Of a stretch of 51,063 nt of DNA, positions 8,754 through 16,282 are shown in pieces. Every line of letters starts with the position of its first letter. The stretch's first letter is position 1. This DNA is from an uncultured Verrucomicrobiota bacterium (GTDB lineage Bacteria > Verrucomicrobiota > Verrucomicrobiia > Verrucomicrobiales > DEV007): the NCBI GenBank assembly GCA_902589825.1, contig CACIUL010000020.1, positions 1-51,063 of the forward strand. The letters are read 5' to 3'. The position numbers and the translations under genes were made by a program. The notes beneath the pieces were generated by a model that worked only from the letters and a program-made list of their open reading frames with translations, did not search any database and was not told the origin of the DNA.

Positions 8754-10352
8754 ATGCAACTGCGTTTCCTGTTCAGTCTTGTAATCACCGCCTGTATGTC
8801 ATGGTTCACGACCTTGTCTGCTGACGACCGGCCAAATATTGTTTTTATCTTCAGTGACGATCATGCCCCGCACGCAATTGGGGCATATAATGGCTGGCTG
8901 AAACCGGTAAACCCGACGCCGAATATCGACAAGCTGGCTGCCGAAGGCATGCTTTTTGAAAACAGTTTCTGCACCAACTCGATCTGTGGGCCCAGCAGGG
9001 CCGTCATCATGACCGGCAAGCACAGCCACAAAAACGGGTTCATGAATAACGGCAACACGTTTAACTGGAACCAACAGACTTTCCCGAAGTTGTTGCGCAA
9101 GCAGGGATACACGACTGCACTTTACGGCAAGAGCCATCTGAAGGGTAAGCCACAGGGCTTTGATGACTGGAAAGTCCTGCCCGGTCAGGGGCTCTATTAC
9201 AATCCGGACCTGATCACACCGAAGGGAAATGTGCGTATAGAAGGGCATTGCACGGATATCGTGACTGACCTTGCCGTGGAGTGGCTCAAGAAGGGTCGTG
9301 ACAAGTCAAAGCCGTTCATGCTGATGGTCCAGCATAAGGCCCCGCACCGCAACTGGATGCCGGCTCTGCGTCATTTGTCCCTTTATGATGACATCGAGAT
9401 TCCCGAGCCTGCCACGCTGTTTGACAAGTGGCAGGACAATGCCCCCGCTGCCCGGCACCAGGAGCTGGAGATCGATCGCCACATGGACATCAATTATGAC
9501 CTGTTTGTTGACCTGACGGCGGATTACAAGGGAACACCATCCCAAAAACGCCAGGACCGTTCAGCCTGGAGAAACATGAAGCGCATGAGCAAGGATCAAC
9601 TGGATGCCTGGCGGGCATTTTATGCCCCGCGTGACAAAAAATTCCATGAGGCCAAGCTGACCGGCAAGGAGTTGGTGCGCTGGAAATTCCAGCGCTATGC
9701 AAAGAACTACCTGCGCAGCGTGCGCGGCGTGGATGACAGTGTCGGTACGCTTCAGCGGGCCCTCGGTGAACTGGGAATCGAGGACAAAACCATTGTCATT
9801 TACTCCTCAGATCAGGGTTTCTATATTGGTGACCACGGCTGGTATGACAAGCGCTGGATGTATGAGGAGTCATTAAAGATGCCCTTTATTGTCAAGTGGC
9901 CGGGCGTGGTCAAGGCGGGCTCCCGATCAACCCAGATGATCCAGAATCTGGATTACGCGGAGACGTTTCTGGATATTGCGGGGGCACCCATTCCCGAGAA
10001 CATGCAGGGCCGCTCGTTGTTGCCGATCCTGAAGAACGGCACGGCTGAGGACTGGCGCAAGTCCATCTATTACCATTATTATGAATATCCGAGTGTGCAC
10101 ATGATCCCGCGGCATTACGGTATCCGCACGGAGCGCTATAAACTGATTCATTTTTACCAGTTCGGCAACGAGTGGGAAATGTACGACCTCAAGGAGGACC
10201 CTGATGAACTCACCAATATCTACGGCAAGGGCGGCAGGGAAAAACTACAGGCTGACCTCAAGAAGCAGCTGGTGGCCATCCGCAGGCATTACGATGACAA
10301 CACGGATGTGTCCGAGAAGCCGGCGGCCTGGAAAAAGCAGATGCGTCCCTAG
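8754..10352 (+). CDS. secreted sulfatase (type I, formylglycine-dependent)
   Basis: This enzyme hydrolyses a sulfate ester outside the cytoplasm. Starting at ATG 8754 gives 532 residues with a Sec signal (LFSLVITACMSWFTTLSA) directly before DRPNIVFIFSDDHAP, whose DD binds calcium. The formylglycine cysteine is Cys78 in SICGPSRAVIMTGKH, a canonical CxPSR. Further active-site parts are LYGKSHLKG, QHKAPHRNWMP and YSSDQGFYIGDHGW. The KAPHRxWMP segment recalls N-acetylglucosamine-6-sulfatase-like (SulfAtlas S1_11-type) enzymes; this subfamily guess is tentative. The C-terminus has the usual EMYDLKEDPDELTNIY. The gene is convergent with the DUF1501 gene ending 7 bases downstream. Confidence 0.93.
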   Translation: MQLRFLFSLVITACMSWFTTLSADDRPNIVFIFSDDHAPHAIGAYNGWLKPVNPTPNIDKLAAEGMLFENSFCTNSICGPSRAVIMTGKHSHKNGFMNNGNTFNWNQQTFPKLLRKQGYTTALYGKSHLKGKPQGFDDWKVLPGQGLYYNPDLITPKGNVRIEGHCTDIVTDLAVEWLKKGRDKSKPFMLMVQHKAPHRNWMPALRHLSLYDDIEIPEPATLFDKWQDNAPAARHQELEIDRHMDINYDLFVDLTADYKGTPSQKRQDRSAWRNMKRMSKDQLDAWRAFYAPRDKKFHEAKLTGKELVRWKFQRYAKNYLRSVRGVDDSVGTLQRALGELGIEDKTIVIYSSDQGFYIGDHGWYDKRWMYEESLKMPFIVKWPGVVKAGSRSTQMIQNLDYAETFLDIAGAPIPENMQGRSLLPILKNGTAEDWRKSIYYHYYEYPSVHMIPRHYGIRTERYKLIHFYQFGNEWEMYDLKEDPDELTNIYGKGGREKLQADLKKQLVAIRRHYDDNTDVSEKPAAWKKQMRP

Positions 10353-10359
10353 CCAAGCA

Positions 10360-11820
10360 TCAGGACAGGATACCCCGGACAACCTTGCCGTGCACGTCGG
10401 TCAGGCGGTAATCACGCCCTTGAAAGCGGTGGGTGAGTCTCTCGTGGTCGATGCCCAGGCAGTGCAGGATGGTGGCATGGAAGTCATGCACGTGGACCGG
10501 GTCTTTCGCTACATTGTAGCAATAATCATCGGTTTGCCCATAAGTGATGCCCGGCTTGATGCCGCCTCCTGCCATCCAGATTGAAAAGCACCTTGGATGG
10601 TGGTCGCGGCCGAAGGAATTGGGGTTGCCCTGGGCGTAAACCGTGCGGCCGAACTCCCCTCCCCAGATGACCAGGGTCTCATCAAGCATGTCCCGTCTTT
10701 TCAGGTCCGCAATCAGTGCGGCAGAACCCTGGTCAGTCTCCTTTGCAAGGGTTGGAAGGTATCGCTGGACATTACTGTGATGATCCCAGCCACGGTGGAA
10801 TAACTGGATGAAGCGCACCCCGCGCTCTGCAAGGCGGCGGGCCAGCAGGCAATTTGCGGCATGTGAGCCTGGGACCTTTGCCTCTTCGCCATACAGCTTG
10901 AAGGTGCTTTCCGGCTCATCTGAAATATCAGCAAGCTCGGGGACTGATGCCTGCATTCGATAGGCCATCTCGTATTGAGCGATCCTGCTCGTGATTTCCG
11001 GGTCGCCGATTTCCTGCTCCCTGATGCGGTTGAGCCTGGCCAGGCGATCAAGCATTGCCAGGCGTTTTTTGCTGCTGCCGCCGGCCGGGTCATTCAGGTA
11101 GAGCACCGGGTCACCCTGGCTGCGGAACTTGACTCCCTGGTACCTGGATGGCAGAAAACCGCTGCCCCAGAGCCGGTCATAGAGAGGTTGTGCCTGGTGG
11201 AATGTGTTCTTGCTTAGCAGGACAACGAAGGAGGGAAGGTTTTCCGCCTCGCTGCCCAATCCATAGCTCAGCCATGAGCCGATGCTTGGCCTGCCGGGTT
11301 GCTGATGACCCGACTGGAAAAACGTGACCGCTGGATCGTGGTTGATGGCTTCAGTATGCATCGAGCGTACCACACAGATATCGTCGACAACTTCCGCCAT
11401 ATGCGGCAGTAAGTCGCTGATCCATGTCCCTGACTGGCCATGCTGCCTGAATTTCCATGGTGACTTGATCATGGGAAAACTTTTCTGTCCGGCGGTCATG
11501 CCGGTTAGCCGTTGCCCGTCACGGATGTCTCCGGGCAGTTGCTGCATGTGCAGTTTTTCCAGCGAAGGCTTGTGGTCAAGGAGGTCAACCTGCGAAGGTG
11601 CCCCTGACTGGAGCAGGTAAATGACCCGCTTGGCCTTGGGGGCAAAGTGGGGGATGCCCTCTAAGCCCCCAATGCGCCCGCCCTTTCCGGTTTTTTCCCC
11701 GCGGGCTAGGTTTCCGCCAAGCAGGGACGAGAGTGCGGCTACGCCGATGCCGGTAGTTGACCTGCCGAAGAACTGGCGTCGGTTCTCGATCAATCTGGAT
11801 TCAAGGAATAGATCATGCAT
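10360..11820 (-). CDS. Tat-exported DUF1501 protein (pair B)
   Basis: A 486-residue DUF1501 protein, a family with an alkaline-phosphatase/sulfatase-like fold but no established activity. The N-terminus has a twin-arginine signal (RRQFFGRSTTGIGVAAL), then KRVIYLLQSGAPSQVDLLDH. The conserved C-terminal metal-site-like elements are present: [35 protein letters not shown] and HDFHATILHCLG, ending YRLTDVHGKVV. It is the last gene of a four-gene minus-strand operon; the upstream PSD1 gene stops 5 bases before its start. Family membership is certain; a hydrolase function on sulfated or phosphorylated substrates is only inference. Confidence 0.93.
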   Translation of the reverse strand: MHDLFLESRLIENRRQFFGRSTTGIGVAALSSLLGGNLARGEKTGKGGRIGGLEGIPHFAPKAKRVIYLLQSGAPSQVDLLDHKPSLEKLHMQQLPGDIRDGQRLTGMTAGQKSFPMIKSPWKFRQHGQSGTWISDLLPHMAEVVDDICVVRSMHTEAINHDPAVTFFQSGHQQPGRPSIGSWLSYGLGSEAENLPSFVVLLSKNTFHQAQPLYDRLWGSGFLPSRYQGVKFRSQGDPVLYLNDPAGGSSKKRLAMLDRLARLNRIREQEIGDPEITSRIAQYEMAYRMQASVPELADISDEPESTFKLYGEEAKVPGSHAANCLLARRLAERGVRFIQLFHRGWDHHSNVQRYLPTLAKETDQGSAALIADLKRRDMLDETLVIWGGEFGRTVYAQGNPNSFGRDHHPRCFSIWMAGGGIKPGITYGQTDDYCYNVAKDPVHVHDFHATILHCLGIDHERLTHRFQGRDYRLTDVHGKVVRGILS

Positions 11821-11825
11821 GGGTT

Positions 11826-14800
11826 TTATCCCTTGGTGATGGATTCATTTAGGTTGAAAAGAAGGCGGGCAACGCTGGTCATTGCGGCAAGTTTTGCCTG
11901 GTTCAGTGCGTTGTTGAAAGGGGAGTCACCCACCTGCAAAAGCTGTAAGGCTGCCTGCCCGTTGGACTGGTAATGTTGCAGGTTTTCCGTGTAGGCGTCC
12001 CTTAGCAATGCAAGTTCTGGTTGGCCGGGAACCCGGGCATTGACCAGCCTGAAGCCATATGTAATGCGCTCATTCAAGGTCTCTCCTCCCTCAATCAGCA
12101 TGCGTTGGGCGAGGTGACGGGCCGCTTCCACGAACTGCGTCCCGTTGAGCATTACCAGTGCCTGCAGGGGTGTATTGGTTTTCGAGCGGCGGGTCGTGCA
12201 GAACTCGCGTTCCGGGGCATCGAAGGTCTTGAGCATCGGGGAAGGAACCGTGCGTTTCCAGAAGGTGTAGAGGCTTCTTCTGTAGAGGTCATCACCCTTT
12301 CCCTGCGGGTATGCCTTGGAGTAGCCCGGGCGGTTATTCAGTTCCATCCAGAGTCCCTTTGGCTGGTAGGGATAGACACTTTTCCCTCCCAGCTGCCGTA
12401 CAAGCAGGCCACTGCTTGCCAGTAAGGAATCACGGATTTCCTCGGCATCCAGCCGCATGCGTGGACCGCGGGCGAGCAGCCTGTTTTCCGGGTCACTCCT
12501 GTATGCGGCTTTGCCGACATTGGCTGTCTGGCGGTAAGTGGCAGAGTTGAGTATCAAGCGATACATGTGCTTGGTATCCCAGCCGCTGCGGATAAATTCA
12601 AGGGCAAGCCAGTCGAGAAGTGCAGGGTGGGACGGTAATTCGCCCTGTATCCCGAAGTCTTCAGCGGTTTTTACCAACCCGGTGCCGAAGAGCTGCTGCC
12701 AGTACCTGTTGACCGCGACACGTGCCGTCAGCGGATGGGTGGGATCCATCAGCCACTGTGCAAAGCCAAGGCGGGTATTGTGGTTTTTGCGCATCGCCGG
12801 AAAGATAGCGGGGACCCCTGCTGAAACTTTTTCCCCGCGTTCATTGTATTGCCCGCGGTGGAGTATGTGTGTTGCCCGCGGTCGTGCCATGTCCTGCATG
12901 ATCATCGTCTCCGGGAAAGAGGCTGTTTGCTGCTTCTCTAGGGTTGCGATGCGCTCCTTGATCATTCGGTCCGGGTTGTGGTGCTTCAGGAAATATTCTT
13001 TCAGTTTCCCGGCTTGCTGGCTTGTCCTGTCCCGGGGATTACGGGCTGCAATCAGGCGGATGTCGGCAGGGATACCCTGCAACCGGAGGGAACCGGCCGG
13101 ATCATCTGTGACCGACAGGCGCGGGCGACCCACGCCGTGGGCTCCGAAGTTGCCTTCATGACGGAGCCTGAAACGCAGCAGCGTGCCGCCCTCATAGCCA
13201 AAGGGTGCTTTTGCTATGAATATTGCCGTGGCCGGCTTCTTGCGGGTGGGGCCATCGACTGCCCAGCCGTTTGGATTGTCAACAGTGCCGTCGATTGCTT
13301 TCGAGACCTCGTAATTGGCCTGTGAGTAGTCGGCTTTTGCCTTCACGAACTTGACCACCTTGCGCAAGGATGGGTTCCTGGCTGAAGCAGCCGTCAGCTC
13401 GAATTCGCTGAGGACAAAGTTTGAGTTGCTGTGTCGCCCCGGGCCACCACCGGGCAATGTCTCGTGGGTCAGCGCTTCCAGCCGGACCGCGGTCAGTTTT
13501 CCTGAAGCAGTCCCTGCGGTGATTTCATAGATGTCCTTTGGCGGGTTGGTTCCCCCGGCAAGGATGCTGTTGTCATCAAGCTTGCGCAGTGTCGATCCTC
13601 CAGTTGAATCCATTGTTTTTGGGGAGAGGATTTGCCAGCCTCCACCGGGTTGCCCTGCTATCTGCGACGTCCATTTTTCCAGCAGTGCGTCAAGATTCCT
13701 GGGCTTGTTCAGCTCTTCCTTTAAACGCTTTAATTCATTTTCGAGTTCTTGTTTCCGGGTTGCTGCAAGCGGGGAGGCAAGTCGCTGCTTTGGCGCGAAT
13801 CCGTTGGCCCCGCGTTCCGGCACCTGGTTGAAGAAATGGAAGACCTGGTAAAATTCCTTCTGCGAGATGGCATCGTATTTGTGGTCATGGCAGCGGGCAC
13901 ACCCCATGGTCATTGCCAGCCATACCTGGCTGGTTGTTACCACACGGTCCATGACATATTCGGTGCGGTATTCCTCATCAATGATGCCACCTTCTATGGT
14001 GATGCCGTGGTTGCGGTTGAAACCTGTTGCAAGGCGTTGTTGCTCGCTGGCCTGGGGGAGGAGGTCGCCGGCCAGCTGCTCGATGGTAAATTCATCAAAC
14101 GGCTTGTTGCGGTTGTAGGCATCAATGACCCAGTCCCGCCACACCCACTGTTGTCGTTCGGTGTCATATTGATATCCGTTGGAGTCGGCATAACGTGCAA
14201 GGTCCAGCCAATGCCTTGCCATGTGCTCACCGTATGCCGGTGAGTCAAGGTAGCGGTTCACCATCCTGTCGTAGGCTCCCGGTGCGTTGTCGGCAAGGAA
14301 CCGGTCGCTTTCTTCCAAGGTCGGCGGAAGCCCGGTGAGACTGAAGCTTACCCTGCGTATCAGTGTGCTGCGGGTGGCTTCGCTGGAGGGTTTTAGGTTG
14401 TGATTTTTCAGCCGGGCAAGCACGAAGCGATCGATTGGGTTCTTAACAACCCTGCCTGCCGGGCTGACTGGGATTTCAGCTTGGGCAGGTGCGACGAAGG
14501 CCCAGTGCTCCCGATATTCGGCTCCTGAGGCAACCCATTGCCGCAGGATTTCCTTCTCGCTGGCAGTCAGTTGTTTTTTGACCTTGGGCGGCGGCATGAT
14601 TTCCTCAGAATCATCGGAGAGAATGCGGCTGATGATTTCACTCTCTTCCGGCTTGCCCGGGGACACGGCCCGGTATCCTCCAAGGTCCCTTGTGGCTCCT
14701 TCCCGCAGGTCGAGCCTGAGCTCTGCCTTACGCGCCTTCGCATCAGGCCCGTGGCACTGGAAACAGTTATTGGACAGGATGGGTAGAACATCACTGTTGA

Positions 14801-14873
14801 AGTCAGGGCCTGCTGCCCTCGAGAGGCAGACGCCGGAGAAAAACAGGAAGATTAGGAGGGTGAGTTGCTTCAT
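11826..14873 (-). CDS. PSCyt1-PSCyt2-PSD1 di-haem protein with inserted beta-sandwich module (pair B)
   Basis: A secreted protein of 1015 residues. A Sec signal (LTLLIFLFFSGVCLSRAAG) leads into PSCyt1 with the haem motif CFQCH at residues 37-41. DUF1549 (PSCyt2) follows and contains a second CxxCH, CARCH starting at Cys325 within CARCHDHKYD. Residues about 410-590 are an extra module (ALTHETLPGGGPGRHSNSN, then AIDGTVDNPNGWAVDG) resembling a discoidin/CBM-like sandwich. DUF1553 (PSD1) completes the protein (MDPTHPLTARVAVNRYWQQ, then FDAPEREFCTTRRSKTNTPL). Its ATG overlaps the TGA of the upstream DUF1501 gene as ATGA. Electron transfer or sugar-linked redox is inferred from the haem motifs; family function is unproven. 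Confidence 0.93.
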   Translation of the reverse strand: MKQLTLLIFLFFSGVCLSRAAGPDFNSDVLPILSNNCFQCHGPDAKARKAELRLDLREGATRDLGGYRAVSPGKPEESEIISRILSDDSEEIMPPPKVKKQLTASEKEILRQWVASGAEYREHWAFVAPAQAEIPVSPAGRVVKNPIDRFVLARLKNHNLKPSSEATRSTLIRRVSFSLTGLPPTLEESDRFLADNAPGAYDRMVNRYLDSPAYGEHMARHWLDLARYADSNGYQYDTERQQWVWRDWVIDAYNRNKPFDEFTIEQLAGDLLPQASEQQRLATGFNRNHGITIEGGIIDEEYRTEYVMDRVVTTSQVWLAMTMGCARCHDHKYDAISQKEFYQVFHFFNQVPERGANGFAPKQRLASPLAATRKQELENELKRLKEELNKPRNLDALLEKWTSQIAGQPGGGWQILSPKTMDSTGGSTLRKLDDNSILAGGTNPPKDIYEITAGTASGKLTAVRLEALTHETLPGGGPGRHSNSNFVLSEFELTAASARNPSLRKVVKFVKAKADYSQANYEVSKAIDGTVDNPNGWAVDGPTRKKPATAIFIAKAPFGYEGGTLLRFRLRHEGNFGAHGVGRPRLSVTDDPAGSLRLQGIPADIRLIAARNPRDRTSQQAGKLKEYFLKHHNPDRMIKERIATLEKQQTASFPETMIMQDMARPRATHILHRGQYNERGEKVSAGVPAIFPAMRKNHNTRLGFAQWLMDPTHPLTARVAVNRYWQQLFGTGLVKTAEDFGIQGELPSHPALLDWLALEFIRSGWDTKHMYRLILNSATYRQTANVGKAAYRSDPENRLLARGPRMRLDAEEIRDSLLASSGLLVRQLGGKSVYPYQPKGLWMELNNRPGYSKAYPQGKGDDLYRRSLYTFWKRTVPSPMLKTFDAPEREFCTTRRSKTNTPLQALVMLNGTQFVEAARHLAQRMLIEGGETLNERITYGFRLVNARVPGQPELALLRDAYTENLQHYQSNGQAALQLLQVGDSPFNNALNQAKLAAMTSVARLLFNLNESITKG

Positions 14874-16282
14874 GCCATGATTTCCTTGATGATACGGCCA
14901 TGCACATCAGTGAGACGGAAGTCACGCCCCTGATAGCGGTAGGTAAACTTTTCATGGTTGATGCCCATTAGATGGAGCATGGTGGCATGGAAATCATGGA
15001 CGTGGACAACGTCTTCAACAGCGTGGTAGCCAAGTTCGTCAGTGGCACCGTAGGTCATTCCCGGGCGAATACCGCCCCCAGCCATCCAGATTGAGAATGC
15101 CTTGATATGGTGATCACGGCCGCTGCCCTGTGCCATCGGGGTGCGCCCGAATTCGCCGCCCCAGACAATGAGCGTATCATCAAGAAGTCCCCGTTGCTTA
15201 AGGTCGAGCACCAATGCGGCCGAGGCCTGGTCGACGAGCTTGGCGGTATGCCCGATACCCTGCTTGATATTGCCGTGGTGGTCCCACCCCCTGTGGTAAA
15301 GCTGGACGAAGCGAACCCCTCGTTCTGCCAGGCGCCTGGCCAGCAGGCAGTTGGCAGCAAATGTACCGTCTGCTCCGCGGGTGCCGTAGAGCTTGAGTAC
15401 ATGCTCAGGCTCGTCCGAGAAATCAACCAGTTCAGGGACGCTCATCTGCATACGGAAAGCCATTTCATACTGGCTGATGCGCGTTTCCAGTTCAGGGTCT
15501 GCCAGTGTCTCATTCCCGATCTCGTTGAGCCTGCGCACGGTTTTGATCACGTCATGCTGGCGGTTTGCGCTGACGCCGTCAGGACTTTTGATATACAATA
15601 CAGGGTCGCCTTTTGAGCGCATGCGAACCCCCTGGAACTGCCCTGGAAGGAAACCGCTGTGCCACTGGCGGGCGGCAATCGGCTGGGACTGGCCTCCGCC
15701 GACGGAGGTCAGTACCACAAATCCGGGAAGGTTCGAGCACTCACTCCCCAGCCCATAGTTGATCCATGATCCCATGGCCGGCCGGCCTGAGATAATCGAG
15801 CCGGTATTCATGAAGGTATGGGCAGGATCATGGTTGATCTGCTCGGTCTGCATGGAGCGGATAATGCAGATGTCATCGGCAATTTTCGATGCGAGATGCG
15901 GAAATACCGAGGAAATCTCCTGCCCGGATTGGCCATGCCTGCCAAAGGTGTGTTGCGGGCCCAGCACCTTCAACTTGTCCGCCTGGCCCTGGAGCTGGGC
16001 AATCTGCTGGTTCTCGGTGACAGACTTCGGCATGGGCTGGCCGTGCAGTTTTGCCAGCCGGGGCTTGTAATCAAAGGTTTCCAGGTGGGAGGGTCCCCCC
16101 GCCATGCACAGGACAATGACCCGCTTGCAGCGGGGGGGCAAAACAGGGAAACTGCCCCCGGAAGGGCTCTCTGCCTGCAACAACGAATGGAGTGCCGTTG
16201 CGCCGACACCAAGCCCTGTCGTCTTCAGGAAGCTGCGCCTGAGCAGTGCGTCCCGGGTATTAGTTGCGGGTAATTGTTTCAT
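14870..16282 (-). CDS. Tat-exported DUF1501 protein (pair A)
   Basis: A 470-residue DUF1501 protein. The twin-arginine signal LLRRSFLKTTGLGVGATAL is close to the textbook S/T-RR-x-F-L-K motif. Conserved parts are [65 protein letters not shown], and HDFHATMLHLMG followed by FRLTDVHGRI. It overlaps the upstream PSD1 gene by 23 bases and the downstream PSD1 gene by 4, so translation is probably coupled. It and its partner at 16260-19010 form one of four such pairs in this window, always with the cytochrome-like gene first. Confidence 0.93.
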   Translation of the reverse strand: MKQLPATNTRDALLRRSFLKTTGLGVGATALHSLLQAESPSGGSFPVLPPRCKRVIVLCMAGGPSHLETFDYKPRLAKLHGQPMPKSVTENQQIAQLQGQADKLKVLGPQHTFGRHGQSGQEISSVFPHLASKIADDICIIRSMQTEQINHDPAHTFMNTGSIISGRPAMGSWINYGLGSECSNLPGFVVLTSVGGGQSQPIAARQWHSGFLPGQFQGVRMRSKGDPVLYIKSPDGVSANRQHDVIKTVRRLNEIGNETLADPELETRISQYEMAFRMQMSVPELVDFSDEPEHVLKLYGTRGADGTFAANCLLARRLAERGVRFVQLYHRGWDHHGNIKQGIGHTAKLVDQASAALVLDLKQRGLLDDTLIVWGGEFGRTPMAQGSGRDHHIKAFSIWMAGGGIRPGMTYGATDELGYHAVEDVVHVHDFHATMLHLMGINHEKFTYRYQGRDFRLTDVHGRIIKEIMA

